64,000 bases of DNA from Mesorhizobium sp. (GTDB lineage: Bacteria > Pseudomonadota > Alphaproteobacteria > Rhizobiales > Rhizobiaceae), in contig NZ_JANJTZ010000052.1 of assembly GCF_024710845.1 (NCBI RefSeq), forward strand, positions 46,289 through 110,288, written 5' to 3'. Below the pieces are notes generated by a model. The model did not search any database. It was not told the DNA's origin and was given only the letters and a program-made list of their open reading frames with translations. Position 1 is the first letter of the stretch. The number at the start of each line of letters is the position of its first letter. The position numbers and the translations under genes are program-made. Of this stretch, positions 35,403 through 44,768 are shown one piece after another.

Positions 35403-36437
35403 TCAAAGGGTCCGCAGCGCCGCGATCAGCTCGGCCATGTCGGCCGGCAGCGGCGCCTTGAACTCCATCACTTCGCCGCTCACCGGATGGGCGAAGGCGA
35501 GCAGGCCGGCGTGCAGCGCCTGGCGCGGGAACCTGTCGACGACCTTGCGCACATCCTCCGGCAGCCTGTTGGACTTGGTGCGGAAGCCGCCGCCATAGTC
35601 GCGGTCGCCGATCAGCGGATGGCCGATATGCGCCATGTGGACCCTGATCTGGTGCGTCCGCCCGGTTTCGAGCCGGCATTCGACGAGGCTGGCAACCGGG
35701 CCATCGGGATATTTCGCGCCGAAGGTCTCGAGCACTTCGAAATGAGTGACCGCGTGGCGCGCGTCGGCGCGCGTTTCCGGCACCACGGCCTGGCGCGTGC
35801 GGTCCCTGGTCGAGCGACCGAGATGCGCATCGATCATTCCGGCCTTGCGCGAGGGCGTGCCCCAGACGAGGGCGAGATAGGCGCGCTCAAGCTCGCCCTC
35901 ATGCCCGTGATCGGCGAAGGCTTCGGACAGTTCGCGGTGCGCCAGGTCGGTCTTGGCCGCGACCATGACGCCGCTCGTGTCCTTGTCGAGCCGGTGGACG
36001 ATGCCGGGCCGCGCCACGCCGCCAATGCCGGACAGCGACGCGCCGCAATGGTGGATCAGCGCGTTGACCAGCGTGCCGGTCCAGTTTCCCGCGCCCTGGT
36101 GCACGACGAGGCCGGCGGGCTTGTCGATGACGATAACCTGGTCGTCCTCGTAGAGGACATCGAGCGAGATGTCCTCGCCCTCCGGCTCGGCCGGCGTGGG
36201 AGCCGGCACGTCGAGCACGACCTCCTCGCCGCCGGAGAGCTTGTGCTTCGCTTCGCCGACGACCTTGCCGGCGACGGTCACGGCGCCCGCCTTGATCAAT
36301 CCCTGGATGCGGCTGCGCGACAGGTCGGGGCCGGCGACGCCCGCGAGCCACTGGTCGAGTCGCTGTCCGGCCGCGTCCGCTCCCGCGAGATACGCTTTCC
36401 TTGGCGAGCCCGCTTCGCTATCAGGGGCGTTCATCAT
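35403..36437 (-). CDS. RluC/RluD-family pseudouridine synthase
   Basis: This 344-residue protein has an N-terminal S4 RNA-binding domain (RLDQWLAGVAGPDLSRSRIQ) and the catalytic RluA-type core. The catalytic Asp is in IVHRLDKDTSGVMVAAK; other motifs are VLYEDDQVIVIDKPAGLVVH, RTHQIRVHMAHIGHPLIGD and FPRQALHAGLLAF. It modifies uridines in 23S rRNA; RluD-type is most likely. MMNAPDSEAG gives the start (two ATGs in tandem). It diverges from the DUF6476-like gene with only 24 bases between starts. Confidence 0.93.
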   Translation of the reverse strand: MMNAPDSEAGSPRKAYLAGADAAGQRLDQWLAGVAGPDLSRSRIQGLIKAGAVTVAGKVVGEAKHKLSGGEEVVLDVPAPTPAEPEGEDISLDVLYEDDQVIVIDKPAGLVVHQGAGNWTGTLVNALIHHCGASLSGIGGVARPGIVHRLDKDTSGVMVAAKTDLAHRELSEAFADHGHEGELERAYLALVWGTPSRKAGMIDAHLGRSTRDRTRQAVVPETRADARHAVTHFEVLETFGAKYPDGPVASLVECRLETGRTHQIRVHMAHIGHPLIGDRDYGGGFRTKSNRLPEDVRKVVDRFPRQALHAGLLAFAHPVSGEVMEFKAPLPADMAELIAALRTL

Positions 36438-36461
36438 CGACGGGACCGGGCAAGGTTGGAC

Positions 36462-36839
36462 ATGGCGGGACGCAATACCGATCTGGAGCAGGACGAGAAG
36501 CCGCTCGACCCCGCCGCCGAGCGCGTGCGGCAGAAGATGGTGCGCTTCATGGCGATCAATCTGGGCATCCTGTTCTTCGCGGTTATGGTTGTGATCCTGG
36601 CCGTTGTCTACAGGAACTGGAACAGCGCCGAGACATCCGCCGAAACGGCGAGCCCGCCGATCGGCGAGATTGCGAAGGCGCCGCTGGTGATTCCGCCTGG
36701 CGCCCGCGTCTTGTCCCAGAGCCTCTCGACCGGGCGCCTTTCGCTCCATGTCGCACTCGACCCGCAGGGCGAGGCGATCCTCATCTACGAACTGCCGTCC
36801 GGCCGACTGATCGGCCAGCACGACATCGTCCGGCCATGA
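36462..36839 (+). CDS. Small membrane protein, DUF6476-like (125 aa)
   Basis: This 125-residue protein has one membrane span (residues about 29-50: FMAINLGILFFAVMVVILAVVY) with a charged cytoplasmic N-terminus and a periplasmic domain of short beta strands (SLHVALDPQGEAILIYELPSG). It resembles a small alphaproteobacterial family I remember as DUF6476; function unknown. Its stop overlaps the next start by ATGA. Confidence 0.75.
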   Translation: MAGRNTDLEQDEKPLDPAAERVRQKMVRFMAINLGILFFAVMVVILAVVYRNWNSAETSAETASPPIGEIAKAPLVIPPGARVLSQSLSTGRLSLHVALDPQGEAILIYELPSGRLIGQHDIVRP

Positions 36840-37231
36840 CGGGCAAGCGCATCGGGGCTGTCACCTTTCTTGTCCGCGACTATGACGAGGCGATTGCCTG
36901 GTTCCGCGACGCGCTGGACTTCCGGCTGGTCGAGGACACGGCGCTCGGCGGCGGCAAGCGCTGGGTGCTGGTCGCGCCCGGCGAGGGGACGACCCCTCTC
37001 CTCCTAGCGGAGGCCTCGACGGACGAGCAGCGTGCGCGGATCGGCGATCAAACCGGCGGCCGCGTCGGCTTCTTCCTGCATACCGCCGACTTTGCGCGCG
37101 ACCATGCGCGGATGACGGCGGCGGGCGTCAACTTCCGGAAGACGCCGCGGCACGAGGCCTACGGCACCGTCGCGGTGTTCGAGGACCTTTACGGCAATCT
37201 CTGGGATCTGATCGAGCCGAAAGTCCCCTGA
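36836..37231 (+). CDS. VOC (glyoxalase/bleomycin resistance) family protein
   Basis: This 131-residue protein has the paired beta-alpha-beta-beta-beta units of the vicinal oxygen chelate fold: IGAVTFLVRDYDEAIAWFRDAL at the start and GRVGFFLHTADFARDH, then VAVFEDLYGNLWDLIEP with the metal-ligand Glu. It overlaps the upstream gene by four bases. Substrate unknown; dioxygenase, isomerase or resistance roles all occur in the family. Confidence 0.87.
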   Translation: MTGKRIGAVTFLVRDYDEAIAWFRDALDFRLVEDTALGGGKRWVLVAPGEGTTPLLLAEASTDEQRARIGDQTGGRVGFFLHTADFARDHARMTAAGVNFRKTPRHEAYGTVAVFEDLYGNLWDLIEPKVP

Positions 37232-37417
37232 GCGGCAGACGCCGGGGCGGAGGCCTACGGTTTGTCGGCTTTTGTCGGCCGACAAACTTGACGCTTTTGC
37301 CAAATGCCACTATGGAACGCCGACTTTCCGAGAGGCCGCCTGACATCGACCGCGCGCCGCCCATGATTTGGTGCGCTCATGTCGATATGGCCTGGATGAC
37401 GAACAAGGGTAAGAACA

Positions 37418-37720
37418 ATGTCCCGCGAATGCGAACTCACCGGCAAGGGCGTGCAGTACGGCAATAATGTCAGCCATGCCAACAACAAGACCAAGCGCCG
37501 CTTCCTGCCGAACCTGGTGCGCGTCACGCTGATCTCGGAAGCGCTGAACCAGAACGTGCGCCTGCGCATCTCGGCCAACGCGCTGCGCTCGGTCGAGCAC
37601 CGTGGCGGCCTCGACGCCTTCCTCGTCAAGTCGTCGGCGGACGATCTGTCGCAGCGCGCCCGCCTGTTGAAGAAGCAGATCGCCAAGAAGCTCGCAGAGC
37701 AGACCGCCGAAGCGGCCTGA
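37418..37720 (+). CDS. rpmB: 50S ribosomal protein L28
   Basis: This 100-residue protein starts [20 protein letters not shown], the L28 signature, then [13 protein letters not shown] and [13 protein letters not shown]. It has the usual C-terminal lysine-rich helix. Size is normal for alphaproteobacteria and it carries none of the paired zinc cysteines of the C+ form (only one Cys at position 5). It is followed by a hairpin and the queuosine-precursor transporter. Confidence 0.97.
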   Translation: MSRECELTGKGVQYGNNVSHANNKTKRRFLPNLVRVTLISEALNQNVRLRISANALRSVEHRGGLDAFLVKSSADDLSQRARLLKKQIAKKLAEQTAEAA

Positions 37721-37741
37721 TCCGCGTTTCCCCGGGCCACA

Positions 37742-37785
37742 CTGGAGCGCCGTGCGTCCGGTTGGACGCACAAAGGACGCTCCAG
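37742..37785 (+). terminator. Two-tier hairpin after rpmB
   Basis: CTGGAGCG (37742-37749) pairs with CGCTCCAG (37778-37785), and inside it GTGCGTCC pairs with GGACGCAC. AACTTTAAG follows, a weak T-run. It may terminate rpmB transcription or mark the 3' end; the next gene's candidate riboswitch begins 25 bases on. Confidence 0.5.
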
Positions 37786-37809
37786 AACTTTAAGATCGCG
37801 GCCTTTCCG

Positions 37810-37839
37810 CTGGTGCCATCACCCAGGATAAAAAAATGG
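37810..37839 (+). promoter_or_regulatory. Candidate preQ1-I riboswitch overlapping the start codon
   Basis: CTGG (37810-37813) pairs with CCAG (37823-37826) around a nine-base loop TGCCATCAC. An A-rich strand GATAAAAAAA follows. Loop bases CCAT (37816-37819) can pair with ATGG (37836-37839), which is the start codon and next base. Stem, C before the 3' strand, A-rich tail and pseudoknot match the preQ1-I layout (short form as in Thermoanaerobacter). The downstream gene is a queuosine-precursor transporter, exactly the expected target. The candidate is small; a covariance search is needed. Confidence 0.55.
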
Positions 37840-38513
37840 TTTCCGTATCGAAATACGTGCCTTTCGTGGCCGCGATGGCGATCGTCGTCGTGGCGTCCAA
37901 CGTCCTCGTCCAGTTTCCCGTCCAGGGCCAGCTCGGCGCCGTGTCGCTTGCCGACATCCTGACCTGGGGCGCGTTCACCTATCCCTTCGCCTTCCTGGTC
38001 ACCGATCTCGCCAACCGCCGCTACGGCCCGGCGATGGCGCGCCGTGTCGTCTTCTTCGGTTTCGCGCTGGCGGTGACCTGTTCGATCCTGCTGCCGCCGC
38101 TGCTGTTCCAATGGGGCCTGATCGAATTCGAGACGGCGGCCGACCGGCTGGTGCGGATCGCGGCCGCCTCGGGCCTAGCCTTCCTCTCCGCGCAGCTCCT
38201 GGATGTCACCGTCTTCAACTGGCTGCGCCGCCAGTCGTGGTGGCGCGCGCCGATCATCGGCACGCTCGCCGGCTCGATCGTCGATACGGCGGTGTTCTTC
38301 TCGGTCGCCTTCGCGAGCGCGTTCGCCTTCATCGGGCCGGACGACGGCTTCGCGCTCGAAGCGGCCCCGTTGCTCGGCGTCGGCTCGATGGACCTCGCGC
38401 GCTGGATCTCCTGGGCGCTGGGCGACCTGACGGTCAAGCTTTTGATCGCCTTGTTCGCGCTGATTCCCTACCGGCTGATCGCCTGGAAATGGGTGCAGCC
38501 GGCAGCCGCGTGA
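37836..38513 (+). CDS. VUT/YhhQ-family queuosine-precursor transporter
   Basis: This 225-residue membrane protein (about six spans) belongs to the COG1738 family that imports queuine precursors such as preQ0/preQ1. It has the family block LADILTWGAFTYPFAFLVTDLANRRYG and repeated aromatic spans (ARWISWALGDLTVKLLIALFALIPYR). The ribosome site AGGA lies within the candidate preQ1 switch, so expression should respond to the imported compound. No other queuosine gene is nearby. Confidence 0.9.
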   Translation: MVSVSKYVPFVAAMAIVVVASNVLVQFPVQGQLGAVSLADILTWGAFTYPFAFLVTDLANRRYGPAMARRVVFFGFALAVTCSILLPPLLFQWGLIEFETAADRLVRIAAASGLAFLSAQLLDVTVFNWLRRQSWWRAPIIGTLAGSIVDTAVFFSVAFASAFAFIGPDDGFALEAAPLLGVGSMDLARWISWALGDLTVKLLIALFALIPYRLIAWKWVQPAAA

Positions 38514-38538
38514 ACGGCGCCGGGCGCGTGGACCTCGC

Positions 38539-39552
38539 TTATTCGCCGCGCAGGACGAATTCCAGATAGACGTTGCGCTGCAGGATCGAATGGTTGTCGT
38601 CGGAGATGAGCGACACGATCAGCGCGCCGTCGCCGCGCTGCCAGACGTCCAGCCCTTCCATATTGTCGATCTGGTAGCTCATGTCGGCTTCGAGCAGCAC
38701 CGGTCCGTCGGCCAGTGCGCCTTTCCGGACGGATTCGCCGTAGATCCGCCGCAGCCGCATTGCGACGCCGCGACCCATGGAAAACGAGCGCTCGAGGAGC
38801 AGCAGGTCGCCGTTGGGCAGGAATGCCCCGTCGGTGATGTCGAACTCGCCGTTGCGCTTGACCGTGAATATACCCTCGTCGGGTCCTTCGAGGATAGCGG
38901 CGAAGATGTTGCCGTTCTTGTCGAGACTCTTCTCCGAGACGACGACGCGGCCGCCGGCATGGATGCCGTGCGGATGGGCGTGCGCGATCGTCTCCATGCC
39001 CCGGTTCTGGCGCAGCTCGTAGGAGGGGATGACATGGTCGAGGTCGCGCAGCGGCGCGCCCATCCCGTCCGGATCAATGCGGAACTCGGACACGCGATGG
39101 CCGCGCTCGAAGCTGACCGTCGCGATATCATCCTTGACCGCCAGCCCTTCCGCGTCGGTGTCCCATTTCTCGCCGATCGGCTTGCCGGAGCCGTCGACCA
39201 TTTCCATCATGCGGAAACCGGATACGCCGGACGGGCGACCCTGATCGTCGTGCTCCATCGTGCCGAAGAACCAGAAGCCGGTGTCGGCGACGCCAATGAA
39301 GTCACCGCCCGGCTTGCGGAAGCGGAACGCCGACAGCGAGCCGAAATTCCGCCCCGGGGAGGTCAGTTCCAGCCCGCCGACGAACTCCAGTTCGCCGAAC
39401 TTCGTCTCGGTTGAGCCGATACGGAACTGCGTGATGGGCCGCGCGCGGATCTCCATCGTCTCGACGACCGCGCCGGCGCCAAGCATCGAAGGCGCGAGAA
39501 CGGCCGCCAGCGTCAACGCCAGCGCCGAGGCGAGCCGCGCAACAGGGCGCAT
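38539..39552 (-). CDS. Secreted phytase-like domain protein
   Basis: This 337-residue protein has a Sec signal (ARLASALALTLAAVLAPSMLG) and an 'esterase-like activity of phytase' beta-propeller domain (PF13449-like): FIGVADTGFWFFG, SFERGHRVSEFR, GNIFAAILEGPDEG, NMEGLDVWQRGDG. Periplasmic or secreted. Biochemical activity in this family is largely unproven. I chose the ATG at 39552 for its signal peptide. The gene follows cobT on the same strand by 5 bases, possibly read through from the cobST promoter. Confidence 0.85.
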   Translation of the reverse strand: MRPVARLASALALTLAAVLAPSMLGAGAVVETMEIRARPITQFRIGSTETKFGELEFVGGLELTSPGRNFGSLSAFRFRKPGGDFIGVADTGFWFFGTMEHDDQGRPSGVSGFRMMEMVDGSGKPIGEKWDTDAEGLAVKDDIATVSFERGHRVSEFRIDPDGMGAPLRDLDHVIPSYELRQNRGMETIAHAHPHGIHAGGRVVVSEKSLDKNGNIFAAILEGPDEGIFTVKRNGEFDITDGAFLPNGDLLLLERSFSMGRGVAMRLRRIYGESVRKGALADGPVLLEADMSYQIDNMEGLDVWQRGDGALIVSLISDDNHSILQRNVYLEFVLRGE

Positions 39553-39557
39553 GCGGC

Positions 39558-41465
39558 TCACGCGGCGCGACCGCGGCGGCGCGGTATGCCCGCCGAGCGG
39601 CGGACATCCTTCGCCGTCTCTTCCGAGAAGAGCGACGCGAGCTGCTCCGTCATCGCGCCGGCCAGCTCCTCCGCATCGACGATCGTCACGGCGCGGCGGT
39701 AGTAGCGCGTCACGTCGTGGCCGATGCCGATGGCGAGCAGTTCGACCGGCGAGCGCGTCTCGATAAGGTCGATCACCGCGCGCAGATGCCGCTCGAGATA
39801 ATTGCCCGGATTGACCGACAGCGTCGAGTCGTCGACCGGCGCACCGTCCGAGATCATCATCAGGATCTTGCGCTGCTCGGGCCGCGCGATCAGCCGGTTG
39901 TGCGCCCACAGCAGCGCCTCGCCGTCGATGTTCTCCTTGAGCAAGCCTTCGCGCATCATCAGTCCAAGATTGCGCCGCGCCCGCCGCCAGGGCGCGTCGG
40001 CCGACTTGTAGATGATGTGGCGCAGATCGTTGAGCCGGCCGGGCGTCGGCGGCTTGCCATCCTTCAGCCACTTCTCGCGCGCCTGGCCGCCCTTCCAAGC
40101 TTTGGTGGTGAAGCCGAGGATCTCGACCGAAACGCCGCAGCGCTCCAGCGTGCGCGCCAGGATGTCGGCGCAGGTTGCGGCCACGGTGATGGGACGGCCG
40201 CGCATCGAGCCCGAATTGTCGAGAACCAGCGTCACGACAGTATCGCGGAACTTGGTGTCGCGCTCCTGCTTGAAGGAGAGCGGCTGCATCGGATCGATAA
40301 CCACGCGCACGAGGCGCGCCGGATCGAGGTAGCCCTCTTCCAGGTCGAAGTCCCAGGAGCGGTTCTGCTGCGCCATAAGGCGGCGCTGGAGGCGGTTGGC
40401 GAGGCGGCCCACCACGCCCTGAAGGTTGGCGAGCTGCTTGTCGAGGAAGGCGCGCAGGCGGTCGAGTTCCTCCTCGTCGCACAGGTCCTCGGCGCCGACC
40501 GTCTCGTCGAACTGGGTGGTGAAGATCTTGTAGTCGAAGTCGGGTGGCAGATTCGTCAGCGACGGTTCGGGCCGGCGCGATTCGCCGGGGGTCTCCGAAT
40601 CGGTGTCGTCGTCGGACATGTCGTCGGAAGTGGCATCCGCCGCCTCCATCTCGCCGGCTTCCTGCTCTTCGCCGGACGACTCGCTGTCCTCGCTCTGCGA
40701 CTGCTCTCCGCCCGAATCGTCCTCGCCGCCCTCCTCGCTCTGATCCTCGCCCTCGGGCTGGTCGTCATCGTCCTGGGCATCTTCCGACTGCTGGTCGTCG
40801 CCGAGTTCGTCGGCCATCTCCATCGAGACGAGCATGTCGCGCACGACCCGGGCAAAGGCGTTCTGGTCCTGCAGCGCGCCTTCCAACTCCTCGAAATCCT
40901 CGCCGGCCTTGTCCTGGATCCAGTCGCGCCACAGCGACACGACCTTCTCGCCGCTGCGCGGGATCGGCCGTCCGGTGAGCCGCTCGCGCACCATGAGCGC
41001 AATCGCATCTTCCAGCGGCGCGTCCGCGCGCTCGGTCACGCCGCCCAGATTGGCCTTGAGGAACCGGTCTTCGAGCATCGAGGCGAGATTGTCGCCGACA
41101 CCGGTCATGGCACGCGCGCCGATGGCCTCCACCCGCGCTTGCTCGACCGCGTCGAACACGGCGCGCGCCTGCTTGCCCTCGGGCGCCAGCCGCGAATGGA
41201 CGGCCGCGTCGTGGCAGGCGCGCCTGAGCGCCATCGAATCGCCGAGACCTCGGGTGACCGCGACGTCGGTGGGCGTCGGCTTCTTCGGGATTTCCGGCAG
41301 GCGGGCGCGGTTGGCGGCCAGCGCCGGCTTGTCCTTGGCGAAGCTGACCTCCAGCGCCGGATCGCCCGAGATGGCGCGCATGCACACCGAGATGGCGCGC
41401 TTCATCACCTCGCCGTCATTGGCGGCCTTGGGTTTACCCCTCGTGTTGTCGCCGGGTCCGGCCAT
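39558..41465 (-). CDS. cobT: Aerobic cobaltochelatase subunit CobT
   Basis: This 635-residue subunit, with CobS and CobN, inserts cobalt into hydrogenobyrinic acid diamide in aerobic B12 synthesis. It has an N-terminal helical region, a highly acidic stretch (about residues 215-300, rich in Asp/Glu/Ser) and a C-terminal vWA domain with a MIDAS motif ([10 protein letters not shown]). This mirrors BchD/ChlD in magnesium chelatase. It follows cobS by 9 bases; cobN is not in the window. Confidence 0.97.
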   Translation of the reverse strand: MAGPGDNTRGKPKAANDGEVMKRAISVCMRAISGDPALEVSFAKDKPALAANRARLPEIPKKPTPTDVAVTRGLGDSMALRRACHDAAVHSRLAPEGKQARAVFDAVEQARVEAIGARAMTGVGDNLASMLEDRFLKANLGGVTERADAPLEDAIALMVRERLTGRPIPRSGEKVVSLWRDWIQDKAGEDFEELEGALQDQNAFARVVRDMLVSMEMADELGDDQQSEDAQDDDDQPEGEDQSEEGGEDDSGGEQSQSEDSESSGEEQEAGEMEAADATSDDMSDDDTDSETPGESRRPEPSLTNLPPDFDYKIFTTQFDETVGAEDLCDEEELDRLRAFLDKQLANLQGVVGRLANRLQRRLMAQQNRSWDFDLEEGYLDPARLVRVVIDPMQPLSFKQERDTKFRDTVVTLVLDNSGSMRGRPITVAATCADILARTLERCGVSVEILGFTTKAWKGGQAREKWLKDGKPPTPGRLNDLRHIIYKSADAPWRRARRNLGLMMREGLLKENIDGEALLWAHNRLIARPEQRKILMMISDGAPVDDSTLSVNPGNYLERHLRAVIDLIETRSPVELLAIGIGHDVTRYYRRAVTIVDAEELAGAMTEQLASLFSEETAKDVRRSAGIPRRRGRAA

Positions 41466-41474
41466 GTTGCTTCG

Positions 41475-42464
41475 TCAGCCCAGCACCACGTTGATCGCGC
41501 TTTCCTTCAGCTCCTCGCCGAAGGCACGCTGGTAGAACTCGGCGACGACCGAGCGTTCGAGTTCGTCGCACTTGTTGAGGAAAGTGAGTCGGAAGGCCAT
41601 ACCGATATTGCCGAAGATCTCGGCGTTCTCGGCCCAAGTGATCACGGTGCGCGGGCTCATTACGGTCGACAGGTCGCCATTGATGAACGCCGAACGCGTC
41701 ATGTCGGCGACGCGCACCATCTTGTTGACGATGTCGCGGCCCTTGTCGGTCCGGAAGTGCTTGGCCTTGGCCAGCACGATCGCGACTTCGTTGTCGTGCG
41801 GCAGATAGTTGAGCGTAGTGATGATCGACCAGCGGTCCATCTGCGCCTGGTTGATCTGCTGCGTGCCGTGGTAGAGGCCGGTCGTGTCGCCGAGGCCGAC
41901 CGTATTGGCCGTGGCGAACAGGCGGAAGGCCGGGTGCGGGCGGATGACCCTGGACTGGTCAAGCAGCGTCAGGCGGCCGGAGGCTTCCAGCACGCGCTGG
42001 ATGACGAACATCACGTCCGGGCGGCCCGCGTCGTATTCGTCGAACACGAGCGCGACATTGTGCTGGTAGGCCCAGGGCAGGATGCCGTCGCGGAACTCCG
42101 TGACCTGCATGCCGTCCTTGACCACGATCGCGTCCTTGCCGACGAGATCGATGCGGCTGACGTGGCTGTCGAGATTGACGCGCACACACGGCCAGTTGAG
42201 GCGCGCGGCGACCTGCTCGATATGGGTCGACTTGCCGGTGCCATGATAGCCGGACACGATGACGCGGCGGTTGAAGGCGAAGCCGGCAAGGATCGCAAGC
42301 GTCGTCGCCTCGTCGAAAATATAGTCCGGGTCGAGGTCGGGAACATGTTCGTCGGCCATCGAATAGGCGGGGACCACCATCTTCGACTCGAAGCCGAATG
42401 TCTGTTTCACCGGCACCGTCGTGTCCGGCAGGTTGGCTATGTCGCGATCGACCCTGTTCATCAC
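41475..42464 (-). CDS. cobS: Aerobic cobaltochelatase subunit CobS
   Basis: This 329-residue AAA+ ATPase is the motor subunit of the CobNST cobalt chelatase. Walker A is [16 protein letters not shown], Walker [15 protein letters not shown], and sensor 1 follows ([13 protein letters not shown]). It begins [13 protein letters not shown]; a second Met precedes. Promoter presumably within 42465-42597, where CCGGGTG-GAAA-CACCCGG (42540-42557) forms a GNRA-capped hairpin. Confidence 0.97.
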   Translation of the reverse strand: MMNRVDRDIANLPDTTVPVKQTFGFESKMVVPAYSMADEHVPDLDPDYIFDEATTLAILAGFAFNRRVIVSGYHGTGKSTHIEQVAARLNWPCVRVNLDSHVSRIDLVGKDAIVVKDGMQVTEFRDGILPWAYQHNVALVFDEYDAGRPDVMFVIQRVLEASGRLTLLDQSRVIRPHPAFRLFATANTVGLGDTTGLYHGTQQINQAQMDRWSIITTLNYLPHDNEVAIVLAKAKHFRTDKGRDIVNKMVRVADMTRSAFINGDLSTVMSPRTVITWAENAEIFGNIGMAFRLTFLNKCDELERSVVAEFYQRAFGEELKESAINVVLG

Positions 42465-42539
42465 GCCTCCAGCACGGGCGGAAATCCGCTCCGCGCAGCA
42501 TTCAGTTCATTTTCGGGCTGTCTTTAGACCAAATCCGGT

Positions 42540-42557
42540 CCGGGTGGAAACACCCGG
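42540..42557. other. GNRA-capped hairpin between J-domain gene and cobS
   Basis: CCGGGTG and CACCCGG pair around GAAA. It lies in the 133-base gap between the J-domain gene end and the cobS start, on the shared minus transcript. No T-run follows on the minus strand, so it is not a standard terminator. Possible processing site or leader element for cobST. Confidence 0.4.
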
Positions 42558-42597
42558 GCCAAGAAACTTGCCCGGCTTCGGAACGGTCGATCCGCCG

Positions 42598-43218
42598 TCA
42601 GCAGAAACCGGACTGCTTCAGAAGCCGGTATGCCTGGATCACGTCCCGAAAGCGATCTTCAGACCCTCGATTGCCGCCGTTGGCATCCGGATGGTGCTGT
42701 TTCACCAGCTGTTTATAGCGCGCCTTGATCGCTTCGCCAGTCGCATTCGCGGCAAGGCCAAGCGTTTCGAGCGCCTTGGCCTCAAGCGGGCGCGCCTTGC
42801 GGGAGCGCTCAGGCGGCTGGTAGCCGCCGGTGCCGCCGAACAGATTGAAGGGGTCGCGCACGCGGTTGTAGTAGCCTGCCCTGCCGGAGCGCTTCGACGA
42901 GAACTCCGGCATGGAGCGCGCGGCGGCGTTGACGCCCATCGTCCAGGTCGGCCGGTGCCCGGTCAGCGCCTCCTTCTGGAAGCGCGCGATGTCGGTATCG
43001 CGCAGACCGGAGAAGTAATTGTAACCCTTGTTGTATTCGCGCACGTGATTGATGCAGAAGCGGAAATACTCGCCTTCGCGCATGCGGCCGACGGGCGCCT
43101 TGTGCGTGCCGGCCTCGGCGCAGCCGTCCCACTGGCAGGCAGGCGAGCGCGAGGCCGCCTCGGCCTTGGCGTCGGGTCGGACCTTGATCCGATCGAAAAT
43201 TTTCGAATAGGCGGTCAT
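42598..43218 (-). CDS. J-domain (DnaJ-like) protein
   Basis: This 206-residue protein has the J domain at its C-terminus rather than the N-terminus: TLGLAANATGEAIKARYKQLVKQHHPDANGGNRGSE in shorter form, with the HPD motif near residue 178. The N-terminal region has paired Cys/His (ACQWDGC; YFRFCINHVREYNKGYNYF) suggesting metal binding. Such proteins recruit Hsp70 to specific clients; the client is unknown. It is upstream of cobS on the same strand and diverges from bolA. Start MTAYSKIFDRIKVRP preferred. Confidence 0.9.
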   Translation of the reverse strand: MTAYSKIFDRIKVRPDAKAEAASRSPACQWDGCAEAGTHKAPVGRMREGEYFRFCINHVREYNKGYNYFSGLRDTDIARFQKEALTGHRPTWTMGVNAAARSMPEFSSKRSGRAGYYNRVRDPFNLFGGTGGYQPPERSRKARPLEAKALETLGLAANATGEAIKARYKQLVKQHHPDANGGNRGSEDRFRDVIQAYRLLKQSGFC

Positions 43219-43341
43219 CGGCGGATTATGGGTGCTTCGCGGATGGATACAAGAATTGACTTTCACGCGACAATGAACCTATCGCGTGAATCGGACCTCA
43301 ATGTTGGGGCTTCCTCCCCCATATGGTCGCGGAGACCCGAA

Positions 43342-43644
43342 ATGTCCATTCAGCAGTTGATCGAAACGAAGCTGCGCGACGCCTTTGCGCCGGAACGCCT
43401 CCTTGTCCTCAACGAAAGCCACCTGCACGCCGGCCACCATCATTCCGAATCCGGCCATCACGCCACCTTCGATGGCGGCGGCGAGACTCACTTCCGCGTC
43501 AGGATCGTCTCGCCCGCCTTTGCGACGATGAGCCGCGTCGAGCGCCATCGGGCCATCAACAAGCTCCTGGCCGACGAGCTTGATGCCGGCGTGCACGCTC
43601 TCGCCATCGAGCCCTCGGCGCCGGGAGAGAAGACGCGCTGGTAA
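43342..43644 (+). CDS. bolA: BolA/IbaG-family protein
   Basis: This 100-residue protein has the BolA fold with the conserved RLLVLNESHLHAGH and THFRVRIVSPAF ... SRVERHRAINKLL segments and the C-terminal helix ending VHALAIEPSAPG. BolA proteins pair with monothiol glutaredoxins for Fe-S and iron sensing. Its start (MSIQQLIETKL) is at 43342. The divergent J-domain gene and BolA share a 123-base promoter region. Which BolA subtype is not certain. Confidence 0.9.
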   Translation: MSIQQLIETKLRDAFAPERLLVLNESHLHAGHHHSESGHHATFDGGGETHFRVRIVSPAFATMSRVERHRAINKLLADELDAGVHALAIEPSAPGEKTRW

Positions 43645-43835
43645 CGGCTCGCCGGTTGCGGACGGTGGCAGCATTGTTCACTTGTGCGTGACAGTGAGTA
43701 AGTTTCCAATGGTGACCATGTTATTGCCGCGATTGTTCCTTTATAAGGGACAGGTCCGCGGGTGCGAGTCCGGCCCGTGGAGGGAGCGCCCGCCGTGTCC
43801 GGGGGCGCGATATTCATGAGAGGGAGGGCGCTACA
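43645..43835 (+). promoter_or_regulatory. rpoH leader and promoter region
   Basis: The 191 bases upstream of rpoH are longer and more structured than usual. From 43750 on, GGTCCGCGGGTGCG, GGCCCGTGGAGGG and GGGCGCGATA can form several competing GC stems near the start. A temperature-sensitive or otherwise folded leader is possible, as in other rpoH genes. No specific element can be named. A promoter is not clear. Confidence 0.4.
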
Positions 43836-44747
43836 ATGGCCCAGTCACTACCCAGCATCGTTTCCGGCGAAGGCGGTCTTTCGCGGTATCTCGAGGAGAT
43901 CCGCCGCTTTCCGATGCTTCAGCCGGAAGAAGAATACATGCTTGCCAAGCGCTATGCCGAGCATAGCGACACCACTGCCGCTCACAAGCTCGTCACCAGC
44001 CACCTGCGTCTAGTCGCGAAGATCGCGATGGGCTACCGCGGCTATGGCCTGCCGATCGGCGAAGTGATTTCCGAAGGCAATGTCGGCCTGATGCAGGCCG
44101 TGAAGAAATTCGAGCCGGAGCGCGGCTTCCGGCTGGCGACCTACGCCATGTGGTGGATCAAGGCGTCGATCCAGGAATATATCCTGCGCTCGTGGAGCCT
44201 CGTGAAGATGGGCACCACCGCGAACCAGAAGCGGCTGTTCTTCAACCTGCGCAAGGTGAAGAGCAAGATCCAGGCGCTGGACGACGGCGACCTCAACCCC
44301 GAACAGGTCCAGGAGATCGCGACCCGCCTCAACGTGTCCAAGGAAGAGGTGGTGTCGATGAACCGCCGCCTGTCCGGCGACGCCTCGCTCAACGCGCCGA
44401 TCCGCGCGTCTGAGGGCGAGTCGGGCGAATGGCAGGACTGGCTGGTCGACGAGCACTCCAACCAGGAAGAAATGCTCGTCGAGCAGGACGAACTGGAAAA
44501 CCGCCGGTCGATGTTGGCGGGGGCGCTTTCGGTCCTCAACGACCGCGAACGGCGCATCTTCGAGGCGCGCCGCCTGGCCGACGACCCGATGACGCTCGAG
44601 GAACTGTCGGCAGAGTTCGACATCTCGCGCGAGCGCGTGCGTCAGATCGAGGTGCGCGCGTTCGAGAAGGTGCAGGACGCGGTCAAGGCCGCCGCCAAGC
44701 GCCAGATGCAGGCGTTGCGCACGGTCGAGGCTTCGCCGGCCCACTGA
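43836..44747 (+). CDS. rpoH: Heat-shock sigma factor RpoH
   Basis: This 303-residue sigma-70 family factor contains the RpoH box QKRLFFNLRKVK in region 2/3, with region 2.3-2.4 (YAMWWIKASIQEYILRSWSLVKMGT) and region 4 (MTLEELSAEFDISRERVRQIEVRAFEKVQ). Start MAQSLPSIVSG. It directs transcription of heat-shock genes. Rhizobia often carry two or more; another copy may exist elsewhere. An intrinsic terminator follows. Confidence 0.97.
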   Translation: MAQSLPSIVSGEGGLSRYLEEIRRFPMLQPEEEYMLAKRYAEHSDTTAAHKLVTSHLRLVAKIAMGYRGYGLPIGEVISEGNVGLMQAVKKFEPERGFRLATYAMWWIKASIQEYILRSWSLVKMGTTANQKRLFFNLRKVKSKIQALDDGDLNPEQVQEIATRLNVSKEEVVSMNRRLSGDASLNAPIRASEGESGEWQDWLVDEHSNQEEMLVEQDELENRRSMLAGALSVLNDRERRIFEARRLADDPMTLEELSAEFDISRERVRQIEVRAFEKVQDAVKAAAKRQMQALRTVEASPAH

Positions 44748-44768
44748 CGGGCATCGCATTAAAGCAAG

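Noticed and set aside
39717..42527. 936-codon plus-strand frame opposite cobT and cobS
   Set aside because: It is a high-GC antisense shadow of cobST; the residues are mostly Arg/His/Asp/Leu low-information sequence.
42525..42545. TTTAGACCAAATCCGG resembles the end of the element at 29422
   Set aside because: Only a short stretch matches and no partner arm is seen within several hundred bases.
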